A DNA stretch of 64,000 nucleotides from the NCBI RefSeq assembly GCF_021869535.1, contig NW_026262593.1:57310318-57374317 (forward strand), read 5' to 3'. Shown piece after piece: positions 1-15,000 of the stretch (position 1 is the stretch's first letter; the number at the start of each line of letters is the position of its first letter). Both the position numbers and the translations under genes were made by a program. Below the pieces are notes generated by a model. That model was given only the letters and a program-made list of their open reading frames with translations, was not told the DNA's origin and did not search any database. The stretch comes from Mytilus californianus. Lineage: Eukaryota; Mollusca; Bivalvia; Mytilida; Mytilidae.

Positions 1-9
1 TGGTTAACG
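1..9 (+). CDS. TRPM exon tail (W-L-T)
   Basis: The window opens with three codons, W L T, followed at once by a good donor (gtaaga). The phase-0 end fits the phase-0 start of the exon at 1615. The joined peptide WLTVKYC... resembles the FLT...LY segment of the TRPM ankyrin-like region. Short, so supported mainly by phase and alignment by eye. Confidence 0.45.
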
Positions 10-3000
10 GTAAGATATGTTAATAGTTTGGAAACAGATTGCGTAGAACATTTTTTAATTGTGCCTTTGCAATAGAATGACTGAGGAGCATTTTTTTTGT
101 TGAAATTCCAAATGTAAATCGAAAACAGAACGATGATAATGCAAGAGTTCCTCTTAGGTAAGTTTCATTGAAGTATCTGTTGTTCCCTTACAAACAGTTT
201 CTTTGATTCATTTATTTTCGTTGGTGCCATTTTTGTTTTTTTAATTTGAAGAAAAAACTGTATGGATACTTGATTTTGAATTAGAGGCAAATTATATATT
301 ATATAATCGTACGCAAACTTTGCATTTAATTGATATCTATCATTCTTGGTGCACCTTTACTTATAAAGTCGCCAGTTTTATTATACCTTCAAGACTAATT
401 AGTCCATTGTGATTAAGAAACAAAAACAATAAAGTGTGTGTGGTTTTTTTTTCCGGGAGAGCAACGGAGAAAAACCAGGTTAAAGCAATATTTGGAATAT
501 GAAGCAGAGCTATCGAGTTATGAAGCATTTTTATATTATGTTCAATGTGAAAAAACTAATGCTAAATCCCATTTCAAAGAAGAACAATTTATATAGCCGA
601 CAACTAAGATAAAAGAAAAAGAAACTTGCTACTATCTTTTATTTCATCGAGATGTCATTGGACTGAGTATGCCTCATACGAATAATGAAACATATCGGTG
701 AATGTATAAAGTAAAGTGCAGTTTTTACTAAAAAAATAAATAAATACTTAATGTCAGTCAAAATATATATAATCAAGCATCTTGTTATTGTATGTATCTT
801 TTTTTTTTAGATCAGATATCAATAGATTCTGCCCCTTAATCGAGTGTTATACAATATTTTTCCACTCTAGACAGTTTTCTCCCTTCCAATATTTAAAACG
901 CGAGGCTTGTTGAGCTTTTTAAAGTACTGGTATGTTGAAATTTACTTTCGAGAGTAGACAAATGTCGTACTGCTCGAAATGTGATGGAGAAATCAGTTTA
1001 TATAACTACTGTTCGAAGACATGTTCACAAACTTTATCTTTCTTTTTCAATGCAAAAGGTTTGTTCCTTTTTATATGTGTCCGTCATCAGCCATGGTCGC
1101 CTGTTTTGTGAATATTAATAGTAAAGCAAAAACATTTAACGTCATAATTAAATTTTGTCAATGAAGAACTGAGATAACGAAACTTCATTTTAAATAAGTA
1201 GACATTTGGGCGTGGAAAAAGTGTGAATTGGGTAAGAATTAGAAAAATTGCAATTGCAAAATATCCGATAATAATTTTTGTATACGTTGTGCCTTCATAA
1301 AAAGAAATAAATGTATCTACGCTGGTAGTTTAATATTTAACCAGTTTAGGATAAGAAATGATATAAAAACTTGTAAAGACGATAGAAATTCATATTATAT
1401 TCACTATGATATTTCTATGGAATTGTTAAATATCCATATTTGATTCTTTCTGCCATGTAGCATGTGTAGCGCTTTTGTGATATTATGAAAAGTGGGAAAA
1501 TAACAAATGTTGAACTGAAATAATATTACTTCTAATACGTTTTATTTTATTTATAATTAATTTCAAATGTATGCTTTTATTTTTTTAATTTGTCTATAAG
1601 ACCTTAAATTGTAGGTGAAATATTGTAATGCAGTATCGACGTACCTATATGAAAAAGGAGATTTGACAATTTATAAAGAGAGATATCTAGAAAACATCCA
1701 AGAAAAGGTGAAATTTCTTTAGAATTTTAAAGAGAACATTAACATTATTGATTTTTGTTTCTGAATAGGAATAAAACCATTTACAAAAAAGACTTAAAGC
1801 GTTCCTAATGGAGTTAAATTCAGTGAAGCGCTTCCGACGCATATAATTTGGAAGTTTTCATTTTCAAGGTGACATCCAAGTGTACATAATCCAAATATTG
1901 AAGGGGATACAAATACACAAATACATCCTCTTATAATCAAGCAGAGCACATAATGCTCGTCAAAATCCATCAATCCTAGAAAATTTGTGGAAGTATAGAA
2001 TAAATAAAAAAGAAAAGAAAACATTCAATATACATGTTCATATCTTAGTGTGGAAATGTGCTTTTGCAATGTCTCTTAGCGTTTAGATGCTTTCATGTGC
2101 GCGTTGTGATTTGATGTCACGAATTGATAAACTATGTCCTACCTTTTTTTTTTTATTCTCTGCTTAAATAAGGACCCAATATTGAAAAACATATTTTGCA
2201 TGCATGCTGAACCTCACCAGAATAATTCTAAGAAAATCAAAATAGTATATATTGCACTGAAACCTGCATATAATTCAAGATGTAGCAGCTGCCTTTACAT
2301 ATTAGCGTCCTCTTTTATATTAATATTAAGGATAGAACGATAGATTTGTCATCTTCTAAGATCTCATCTCTCGTAAATGGTGAGATTCCCAGTTTTGCTG
2401 TTATGTTCAAGTTCAGTTAATTGAGATATTCCAAATAGTGATTTGTGCATATAAAATTAAAACAGTATGTTTTTAGGCGTTGTCTGCAGGATGAATGACA
2501 TATTAGTCGCGATGAAAGTATGACAAATCCAATAAACTCTACTTCTTATAGCATAAGAAACCCTGTGTGCTCACTGTACATGCTTTTGAGGGCGTTTCTG
2601 AAAGTTTGATCCATTAACATAAAATTTCCGTCTGAGGTTCATCTCGCTAGAGCGTTACTTGTGTTATGTGCTAGTCATTGACTTTATCGTGAAGTCTCCA
2701 CGTTACCTCCTTAAATGTAAATGTGTCTTATACCCTCTTGTGGTTGCAAATTGTTGGTGCAATGTATTTGGTGTAGGTTTATGGTATGATATGTGAAGTT
2801 TTATCTTTGAAGTACGCAGATCACGTTCTCATATCTTTTCATATGATGAAGACATAATCTTTCAATCAGCTTAGTCTGGAGCTGGCATGTCAGTAACTGC
2901 TAGTAGTCCTTTGTTAATTTATGTATCATTATCATTTTGCTTAGTGTGTTCTGTTACATATTCTGACATCCAACTCGGACTTCTTTAAAAATGCGTTTTA

Positions 3001-6000
3001 CTACGTGTATTGATGTTTGTTTGTTTATTCTAAATTGACTAGATATATAGGGGAATGGTTGAGATTTCACAATACATCTTTAACCCCGCCGCATTTTTAC
3101 GCCTGTCCCAAGTCAGGAGCCTCTGATCTTTGATATTCTTATATGTTGCTAATTTATTTTAGTTCATTTATATGTTTCGGAATGTAGTGAGACGTGTAAT
3201 TTCACTAATCTAGTACACATTTTTGTTAAGGGGCAATCTGAAGCCCGCCTCTAGATCTCCAAACGTGGGATTTTCTAGCTGTGTTCAAGACCCATTGGTG
3301 GCCTTGTGCCGTTTTTTAGCTCTTTGGTCGGATTGCTGTCTCTTTGCCACATTACCTACTTCCATTCTCAATGTTATTTCTGCAAAGATTTTTGGTTTAA
3401 ACGTTTACTGATATAAATAGCATTAAGACCCTTATGTTCAGTATCTTTGGAAGTAGTTGCCACGATTTTGAATAGCCTGTGGTATGGATATCCATAATTA
3501 TTTCAATCAGTTTGTATATATTATAATTTGAGTTATATCAATTGGATATGTTTTGTACTTCTTGCAATGGCATGGAAAACAATTTTGTTCAAAACGATAG
3601 CACACTACATTTGTTCGAAGGAAAATTGTAAGCCTAACTGTCCAAGTTTTACATAGTTTAAGGTAAACCAGTTTTCCAATGTCAGAAATGGAATACAATT
3701 TACCTCAATTTAGGATAGACTCTTGAATTTTGAGGAGTCAAAATAGGATGAACGGATCACATTAGACCGAAGGCAAATATAATACAAGCCCAAACGAAAA
3801 AATGTAAACAAGACTAAATTGAAAACAACGCTCAAACCTATGATTGCGTTGGATAAAAACCGCAATTTTTATACGTGTGCATGCAAAAACAAATTTCTTG
3901 TTAGAGGGGTCTAAATACAGCACAAACAACATTTTCAAAAAGACCAAAAAAGTGAAAAGTATATTTTAACAAAACGCATTTGACTAACAGGTCGAACAAC
4001 AAATGTTCTTAACCCTGCTGACTGCCATTGGCGATTGCCAAATAAACGGAACACCGATGTAATAAATGGATCTTAATTATAAATTAATACTTAACAGAAA
4101 ACAATAAACTTGCGGAAAAGATGATATACCGCAAACAAAAGGTGCAAAGGTTTATGTACACCATATCCGGATTTCGACAATTAATGTCTCTTCAGTGATG
4201 TTAGGAATCGAAACGGTATTTGGAAAGCCGTACAATTTACCTCAATTTAGGATAGACTCTTATATATATATATATACATACCTTGAGAAAATTCATGACA
4301 TGTATAATTATATATGACCTTTTACTTTTTAATAAATGTATGCAGCTGCAATGTAACTTAAGATATTAAAGTTGTTAATATACTCAAGTACAAAATAGTC
4401 ACTTACCTGCTGAATAAATAGTTTTAAACAGTATATATTCACTACTACAATTTAATCTGTATGTATAAAGCGAACAAGCATGTATTGTCACAAATAATAT
4501 TTTAAGATACCATATCAAGGTGTGTGTATTGCTTACATATCACATATTTCCTTTTTTCCGTAATTTAATGAGGTCATTTATACTTCTTGAACCATAGTCT
4601 CTGATATCAGTATGATTGTTTCAATAAAGATCAACTTATAAAAGATACCAGACTTATACATGTGTGCGTTAGACGCGCGTTTTGTCTACAAAAGACTTAT
4701 CAGTAACTCATGAACAAAAGGTGAAAGCCTTAATAAAATACAAAATTGTAAAGAGCACTAAGGACCAATAATTCCGAAAGGTTTGACTAAATACAGCTCA
4801 AAATTGGATATTGCTAAAACAAAACACGTCCTTGAATATAAGTGAGTTGACAATTGAAAACGATTCAAAACATTCAGAAGGATAATAGTTAATTTTGGAA
4901 TCGTATCATAACAATAATATTGATCTAATTGACAGGAAAAAAACTTCGAGGTTCACAAAATCTCATATAAGGTTTACAATTAAGAACGCACGACCCGTAT
5001 TTCGGCTTCTTAAAACTCACCAATTGCGCTCTAATAAAAACAGTTGGAAGGTCAATCAATTACTAAGCTACAAAGCATTAAAAATCAATAAATCCAAATA
5101 TGATATATACTAAATATACAGAACCAGAATTAATTAATGTCATTTCGTGCCATCCCAGACGTGCTCACTTTTGAAATGATAATATACAATTCAGAATATG
5201 AAATGCCAAGCTTCACTTAATATTATGTTTTTTTAAAGGTAAAGTCAAATCAGAAATCGGTCTCCGAAATAGGAGAAAAATTTGCTGGACATGGAGGTAT
5301 GTGTAATTTTTACAGAAACTATTGCTCAATGAAAGAAATCACCGTTGATATATACGCTAATGGATCACAAAATGGAAATCAAACCTGAATCACATCTAGA
5401 AGTCGACATTCCTTATTTATCAAAAGACAGGTTCAGGATTTATAAAAAAAAAGATATTACGATCAATTGTAAATGTCAAAATAGCTCTAATTCGATCCCA
5501 AGAACGTGGTATAACTGTTTATAATTGAACATGCAAAGTCCTAGACATTACATGAAAACAGGATCATGACAAACTATACCGTATTCCATTGCAGAAAAAA
5601 GAAAAGCAATCCTGTTTTAGCCTTTCTTAAAATAACATAAAATTACAAAACACCGTTATCATAGAACAAGAGCATTACTATAATTTATATAAATGAATCT
5701 TATGTATCCGGACAGAAAGATTTCATGGGAAGTGTTGAAATGTGTCGGATTATATATAGTAAATACTGTAGAATTCTTGCTGGTATATACAACTTTTTTT
5801 CATATTCCAGTAACAAGTGAAATCACCACTCTTCTATAAATCTACGATATGCTATCATATTTTGTGAATGTTAACTTACATTTAGAACAAACCTGAAACA
5901 TAACATCAAACAGACAAATAAAACAAACCAATGCCTATATATGTAAATATACGTTTAAATATGTCTCTACTTTACGACAGACATTCTCTTTAAGATAACC

Positions 6001-9000
6001 TGTGGTAATAAAGGGCTAACACCATAATGTATATGTACTTCATCTCAAATTTAGCCCAATAATGTTAATTCTGCAAATACTTTGGTAACAATTGTGTTCT
6101 TCCCTCAGGGGGATTGGAACCCCTGCATCTGAAACATCGAGGCGACACTGCCTACACTGTGTCCAATGCCCTAAACCATCCGACCAATTAGGCTAAATAA
6201 TAATTTAGCTTTCGTCAGCCGATTGTGGCCTTTCCTCGTAAGCTTTATCTATGGTTGTGACACAGTACGTGATGTATAGTGGCAAGTAGATGGTATACAT
6301 TGCAGATCAGCTGATTTTTGTCTGTCGTCGAGTATGACAATTTACTAACCATGCCGTGACATCACATTTTTATTTTATTTTATACGTCTAAATTTGTGAC
6401 AACTTAACGACAGACGTTCTCCATCGGATAATATGTGGTTATACAAGGCTAACATAATAATTTATATATGCTTCATCTCAAATTTAGCCCAACAATGTTA
6501 GATCTGCAAATTTGCAAAAAATATATCTATAAGTACGTCTAAACAAGTGACAACTCTACGACAGATCTGTCCATTGGATCACCAGTGAAGGTGATACACG
6601 GCTGAAAACACATATTATATTCATAACTACTCTAAATATCAGCACAACAATGTTAAATCTGACAATTGCGGAAGCAAATTTTTGTTCTTCCCTCGCCGGG
6701 ATTCGAACTCATGCTATTGGGATATCGGGACAACACCGCCTGCACTGTGTCCTTTAGACCACTCGACCACCTAGACGGAACTAATAATTCAGCTTTCGGT
6801 GGCACAGTGTTTCCTTTCCTTGTCAGTAGAATCTAGAGTTGTAACACAGTACATGATATATTAGGCATGAAGATGGAATTGATTGCAGATTAGCTAAATT
6901 ATCTGTCATAAAGGATCGTAAGATGCAGTCACAGAAATAATTATGTTGTCTAAACAAGTGACAACTCTACGACAGATCCGTCCACTGGATCACCAATGAA
7001 GGTGATACACGGCTGAAAACACATATAATATTCATAACTACTCTAAATATCAAATAGCACAACAATGTTAAATTTTTCTTCCCTCGCCGGGATTCGAACT
7101 CATGCTATTCGGATATCGAGACAACATCGCCTGCACTGTGTCCAGTGCTCCAGATCACTCGGCCACCTAGACTGAACTAAAAATTCAGCTTTCGGTGGCC
7201 TAGTGTTTCCTTTCCTCATCAGTAGAATCTAGAGTTGTAACACAGTACATGATATATTAGGCATGAAGATGGAATTGATTGCAGATTAGCTAAATTATCT
7301 GTCATAAAGGATCGTAAAATGCAGTCACAGAAATAATTATTTTGTCTAAACAAGTGACAACTCTACGACAGATCCATCCATTGGATCACCAGTGAAGGTG
7401 ATACACGGCTGAAAACACATATTATATTCATAACTACTGTAAAGATTAACACAACAATGTTAGATCTGCAAATTCGCGGAAGCAAATTTTTGTTCTGTCC
7501 TCGCAGGAACTCGAACTCATGCTATTGGGATATCGAGACAGAACCGCCTGCACTGTAACCATCGCTCTAGACCACTCGGTCACCTAGACTGAACTAAAAA
7601 TTCAGCTTTCGGTGGCCTAGTGTTTCCTTTCCTCATCAGTAGAATCTAGAGTTGTAACACAGTACATGATATATTAGGCATGAAGATGAAACTGATTGCA
7701 GATTAGCTAAATTATCTGTCATAAAGGATCGTAAGATGCAGTCACAGAAATAATTATTTTGTCTAAACAAGTGACAACTCTACGACAGATCCATCTATTG
7801 GATCACCAGTGAAGGTGATACACGGCCGAAAACACATATTATATTCATAACTACTCTAAATATCAAATAGCACAACAATGTAAAATTTTTCTTCCCTCGC
7901 CGGGATTCGAACTCATGCTATTGGGATATCGAGACAACATCGCCTGCACTGTGTCCAGTGCTCCAGATCACTCGGCCACCTAGACTGAACTAATAATTCA
8001 GCTGTCGGTGGCCTAGTGTTACCTCTTCTCGTCAGTAGAATCTAGAGTTGTAATACGGTGTACATAATGTATACATTAAAACTTAATTCGCAAAAACTAC
8101 TTTTCACATCAAATAATAACAGTTCGTTAAGATCATGTCACTAGCGCCTTCATGCCTTCTGGCAATTTTCATGCGACTATTTAACAATGTCCTTGACGCA
8201 CTACCATTAGTAACGTTCATTACGTTAAAATAATAGAAAGAGGCGATGAATCAAACGCGTTTACGTAGATCCGTTTAATTTTGGCTGAAAGACCTTTATA
8301 AAGTGTTCTTCCTTTAGCAGTCTTTTATATTTATGAGATTCGTTCATTTTATGGAACGGGAATACTTTTACCAGTTCTATGCTGTTTCATGTTGATATAT
8401 TGCTTCAACATGATTTTTTTTTTATAATACTACGAAAATTCAGGTAAAAGGGCAAAGGACTTAAACTAGACATTCTGTATATCATAATCTTCACAATATT
8501 TTTATTAATGTTGTTCTCATGCTGTGCTATACCACTGTCCCACGTTAGGAAAGGGTTTGGGCTCTCAAATACATGTTAAACTCGCCACATTCCTTATGTG
8601 CCTGTCCCAAGTCGGGATATTGAATATCGAAAAACGAACCGACCGCTAACTTCACAAACATTTGTAATTTGCACACTGTATGTTATCTTAAATGAAACTT
8701 GATTTATATAACGATCGATCCTATCATATTTTTTACAGGAACTGGTATAGATCTTGTCATCAGGAATAATTACGATTGTAACGGTCTTTTGTTTGTTGCT
8801 TTATTGTACAACAACTGCTTTAATCAAGCACTACAACTGGTTAAAAAAAGACATGTAAGTTACGAATAACACATTAACTAAGCATTTATATTTATGCATC
8901 GGTCAATATTATTCGATTCGCAATTAATTATGTGTTTTTGATATATAATAATCGAAAGAGTTTTATAATTTCGTTGTATTCTTTGTAAATACAGAACCAG

Positions 9001-12000
9001 TTCGATACGTGTTATCTTATTTGCTAAATAAAACCATCCTCATCGACCTCAAATAAAACATCTTTGCGAAAATAGACATAGTTCTAAACTATTTAGCTTC
9101 ATTTTTGTTTATGCATTATTCCAACAAGCTCTTTAGTACTTTGCATATGGTAAGATGTTTAACAAAAAAAAAACCTTTTTATAATCATTACAGATATATG
9201 AATTTTCAAAGCATCAACATCTGATTCACATCGCCCATGAATAGTATAGGTGGATAAACCACAAACGCTATGTTGTTTTGGGCTTTTTCTTTGGGGACAA
9301 CATATTTTTCATGAATATTGAACGAAAGCTTAGCAACATTTTTGGTCATACAGCATGTGTATTCATAGATCCATTCCTTTTTTTCAATTCTAATTTTTAT
9401 CAACGATATCACAGCCTTAACCCATTCAGAAAAAATGTGCACGTCTTCGTTTTTGTATTTATCCCATTGCATGGCAATTTCCTCAACTGAATGCATCAGT
9501 ATTTTGAAGTTGTGTTTCCAGTTGATAGATTTAGGAGGATCACAATATTTCGGGCTTTTGCATAACACATTACGCAGAAAAATGTAATTAACAATGTCAT
9601 TAACAATGTTCAGGTTACCAGTAATAACGTGACCAGCCAAACTAACATGAATGGAGAACTAGCACAGGTGCATTCAGGAGGTTCAGACTTTAAGTCGTCA
9701 ATATTGTGATCCTGCAACACGTCTTGATTTTTGAAAATTCAAGTCGCATTTGGTGTGATATAGAATAAGGAGATGATATGTACAAATTGATCTTTGTAGA
9801 AGGGTATTTTCAAGGAAATGATTAATAACGAAGGATATTGCACATGTTGATTGCATCGAGATCTTTGTTGACAAAGAATAGTTTTTCTCAGTAATGCCAT
9901 TACAAAAGCAACGTATACACATATTATGACTTGCAGGTGGTTTTTCAGAGCATCTTGAAACAATGATTAGGTTCTTCGATTTAGTCAATTGTAAGTTGTC
10001 TGTGTTTAGTTTTTTTGTTATTTTTGTTTGTTTTTAGTCATTTTTTCAATCGTATCGTCTGTCTGTATTGGATTTATGATTTTTGATAACCACATTTTTA
10101 ACCTCACTCTTTTTATTTGTGTGTTTGTCCTTCTAAATATTGATGGTAATGACAACCAGTTGTATAAGCTCCACTTTTTATTCTATTATTTCATTGCTTC
10201 GACCATTCTTCGACTTTATGAACCTTGTTATGAGCGTACCTGATGAATTTGGTACAGGACACAACTCTATATGCAACATCTGTAGTGTCTTTTGATTTAA
10301 TTATTTCCCAGTATGTCATTATCTTGCCATGACATAAGTTTTAGAAGATAAATTATTTTCTTGTTTCATATAAAGTACTGTTGAAACTATACTTATTTGG
10401 AAAGTTATAGAAGATTACTCATGTTCTTGTTATAATACTATGTACTGTGGAAACTATACAGTAAAAATATTTGCACATTCCCCAAAAGTTCTGTACACAT
10501 CCACGTATGCTACAAGAGAATAATGATTTTATCCTATGTACATGATATCAGTACAAAATATAATAATAAATAACCTGAACCAATGTTGAAGTGAGATAGT
10601 AAATGAATTGGTCTCTGTCCATCTGTAAACTTTTAAAAATCTTGAAATAATATAAACCAAACTTGATAACAATTCTGAAATTTCAATTCAATCATTTTTA
10701 ATTCTATGGTGAAATAGCATTTCATGTGAACATGGTGAAGTGAAAAAAGGTTTTGTTTCCAATGAATTCCCATCGTAATTACATAAAAATGTCTAGTCAA
10801 TTTGTGACATTATTTTATAATTTCGTCTACCTTGCATCTGTGTAAATTGTCAATGCACACACTTGTTACTCTAAAGACATCTGTAGACACCTAACAATTT
10901 ATACTGCTAAGCTGCTTAACTAATGCTAGACTGTCTTTGATTTTGAAATGAAATGTTATCTTTTGCTTCAAGTACTTTTTGTTTACACTCGGTTTGGTCA
11001 GGTGTGTCGTGATGCAGAACATCACATCTATGTTTTGTTATTTTCATAGCATCTGTATCTTTTTTGCGAGCAGTTTTCATCACTTGATAATTTCCCTTAA
11101 GCAAAGATAGAAATATAAGAACAAACTTTGTCTAGCTGTTCTTTCGTTCACTTAAGGTCATCTATGTTAAAATGAATCTACCAAACTTGTCAGACATTAT
11201 CGGACTTAAAACTATAAGATACCTTCATGTGTCTAGATGATGTATCAACAATGGTATAGGTAAATTACATTTTAGATTTTGTTAGGATCATTTGTACCGT
11301 ACGTAGTATATGATTCCCTGCAATTGTAATAACTCATCTTACATTTCTGTCCATTGTTCCACAATTGCAATAGAAAACACAATGATTGCACATGGATACA
11401 GTAAATATCTCGAAGAATTAGATTAAGATGATTTATAAAGAAAAACTACTTTGAAATTTTGTTTTCTAATTAAAAGTTGATGTTTATAAATCTAGTTTTT
11501 ATATAATAGTTTTGAAAGTCTGCTATCGGACTGTAGTCATACTGCATTAAAAAGCCATTTTAAGAATTGTTCTGCGGTTCATTGTGTTTATTCTGTCATA
11601 CTGAGTTGCTGAACTTTCAGTATTTCATTGTGTGACTTGAAATTAAAAAGGAGACATACACATTTTTGAATTGTAAGGTTACTCTGAATACAGACTTAGA
11701 CCATACTTACATACAAGGGAAAGTGAAAAATATAACAAATATTTCATGCTAGAAAACAGGCAATATGTTACAAAACTTTATTGGAAACATTAAGGCCCAA
11801 TAAAAAAAGTCCTAGCTTATCATTTTACTGTTGCAAATTAAAATCATGAATACATTTTTCAGTCAATTTAATTGAAGTCTGGAGCTAGCATGTCAGTAAC
11901 TGTAAGGTGTCCATTGTTAATTTATGTATCATTGTCATTTTGCTTAGTTTCTTCTGTTACCTATTCTGACATCGGACTTCTTTTAAGCTGAGTTTTACTG

Positions 12001-15000
12001 TGCGAATTGTCGTGTGTTTGTTTATTCTACATTGGCTAGAGGTATAGGGGAGGATTGAGATCTCACAAAACATGTTTAACCCCTCCGCAATTTTGCGCCT
12101 GTCCCAAGTCAGGAGTCTTGTATGTTTTTTTTTAAATTTTAGTTGATTTATATGTTTCGTAGTTTAATGTGACGTCCATTTTCACTGAACTAATACACAT
12201 TTTGTTTAGGGGCTAGCTGAATCCCGCCTCTTGGTTCGGATTTTCTTGCTGTTTTTAAGACCCATTGGTGACCTTGGGCTGTTTTTCTGCTCTCTGGTCG
12301 GGTTGTTGTCTCTTTGACACATTCCCCATTTCCATTGTTAATTTTATAATGTAATCAAAATATCATATTGTTTACTGCAAGCTAACATTTAGAAATATAT
12401 AGGTCATCACAAAATGAATAGATAATTTTCTATGTACACAAACTGAAAAAAAATACGTTATAAATTGTATGCGTTCGAAGTGCTTTTCTGTATTTACTTT
12501 CATCAATGTTAGTATGCAGATGAGATAGCAGCCCAAAAAGAATATACAATAAACCAAATATAGATCAAGCGGTTGGTCATCATAATGTAGACAAGTGTCA
12601 AACCATGTATTAAGAATAGCAGCCTGTATGCATGTCCATACATTTCTTTTTAAGACAGGACACATGAAAAGTTAACTCTGAAGCCATATTCTTACCAGAA
12701 GCAGCAATACAAATTCCTATTTAGAAACTTATTTATTGAAAGTTGATTTTCTTTAACTCTAATATAAGGGCAGGGTCATTAAGTAGAATATCTTCTACAA
12801 ATAAAAATATAATTCATGCATTATCATGATGATCAATGATAATAAAACATAGTGAAAAATATTTTCATTCCTTTTTTTTAATTGTTCATAAAAAATGTAC
12901 ATGTATCTGCTAGGGGTTGAAACATTCAGCTTTCAATTTTGCCTGCCACACACAGCTTATATAAGTTTGCCATATTCCAAAGTGACTTGCTTATGCATTA
13001 GGCCGTAAAAATTGAATGTAGGACAGAAGTCATAGGAAAAAAAGTCACAGACAAAAAGTCACATTTCAGTTTTGAGTTTATTTTCTTTGAAAAAGAAAAC
13101 ACTTATTTACGGAAAAACATTTTTGTATTTTTCTTGAACTTTTATATATAAAGCTACTTTATTAACACAATGTATTAAAACAATCAATACTGATTAAAAA
13201 CTATTGGTCAAAGTGGTTTGGCACCTTAATGGCTTCACGATGCCAAGAAATATATCTTTAACATGATTCAAATTTGATTAATTGTCATTTTTTAAGGCTT
13301 ATGAACTATGTCCTCAGCTGTAAAATAAATGTATGTAATAAAAAGAAATTGTTTCAATAACTTTCTCTTATATATTCAAACAATTATAAACAATTTATGT
13401 GTGTCCTTCTTTCGTTTTAAAATTAGTGACTTTTTGTCCTGTTACTTTCTGTCCTGTGACTGTTTTTCCTGTGACTTTGCGTTAACTTCCCGTAAAAATT
13501 ATGTAATTAGTATTAGCGAATAACCTTACCAAGCATCTACATGTAGTATCATGTGGACGTTCCTTATATCTTAGGATTTTTTAGCAGGTATTTTTGTCTT
13601 CTTTGTTCTGAAGGATATTTATTTACTTTTAAACAATTAAAATGCATTGCCATATATTCTACATCATTTCTTCCCTATGGACAATTGTTAAAAAAAGACA
13701 TTACATTTTCCCGTGTGATCTCCTTAAATTGAAGTAAACTTGTATTAAAAATTGCAAAATGCCAGAGCAATGAGAAAAAAACAAGTTGAATTCAAACCAC
13801 TGTTTATTCCTTTATCCTGTCAATTAATACCAAATTAATACTTTCAACACATCTGATTGTTCAGTGGTTATTTATTAGTCTGCCTATATCCAGTCTGCCA
13901 ATAACAAAAGCATGGTATTCCGCTGGCGTGTGAGAAGTTTGTGTGCTTGCAATGACGATCACACTATTTTTCGTTTTCTGCTCGGTTAGACATGATCAAA
14001 TCCTGAATTACTTGTCATTTACAAAAATAATCTTAAGGTTATTAATACAAAGTAGACTCGAACTACACACAATAACGGCATATTAACAGAATATTTCTAC
14101 GATAACGTACCTTTTGAACTTTGTCAACATCCTCATCTCCACCTGTGCCTATCGCATCCATTTGTAAACAAAATTAAAACGCTTACGTAACCACCGTTTG
14201 TTCACTGTCCCTACCTAGCGGGAAAAGTGGTGAATGAAAACCATTATTGATTTGTTGTGCCCACATTTGTTTCAAAGTAAGCATCATCGAGAAAATTTAT
14301 CCCCACACCAATATCCGTAAGTTCTCCTTTCCGAACAGACAGAGAAAATTTCTGGATACGGGAACTAGGTACTGCAACGGATAACTTCAAAGGAGTATGA
14401 TATTTGTCAAGCCAGCCTGCACTGATGTAAAAAGTCTTCTAAATCTAGATCGTCCTCTGGGAGCTTTGATGACCTTCTTTCACATTTTCATCATCCTCTA
14501 GGGTTACATTACATTAGCATGATTAGAACTATTCTTTTTTCACTGCCTGTTAATTTTCTAAAATGTTTGAGAGATTATGCACTTGACAAAGGATGCATAA
14601 ATACATTTTCTCCAATATACAGACTGGTCAGTATAATTTGTGATGTAGCTCTTGTCCGTCTATTTAAACCAGTAAGATCGGAACCTTTACATGATGAAAA
14701 GAGGAAATTCTTTCCCGTACCAATAAAGGAATTGATGCAATCATCATTAGCAACGTTCTACATCACAAGGAGGTTACATCTAAAATTCCACTTTATTTTC
14801 AAAATCAGTCTGTTCCTATTGTATCCTACAGTTACACCAAAACCATTGCACCTAAAGTATTTGAGTATAAGCAAGCATTGCAGAACCTTGATTTAGAACA
14901 ATACCTAAAAACATCCTCTGACATGTGATTGTTCCCACTCGCTTTATATTTACAGCACCTCTGGCCATGTTATTTCTGGGGATCTAAACCTAATTCAACA

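Noticed and set aside
130-157. Possible 29-nt exon (acag ... gtaagt) in intron 1
   Set aside because: It would break phase between the exon tail at 1-9 and the exon at 1615, and no further exon restores it.
801-950. Open stretch after a strong acceptor (t-run then ag at 810)
   Set aside because: No donor follows before the stop, the peptide has no TRPM likeness, and the phase does not fit the gene model.
3223-3411. 62-codon + strand ORF
   Set aside because: Lies inside the non-coding dispersed repeat A; the related copy at 11876-12347 does not keep the frame.
6686-7985. tRNA genes on the - strand
   Set aside because: A and B boxes are present, but the modules lie inside 400-bp repeated units and do not close into proper acceptor stems; they are tRNA-derived repeats.
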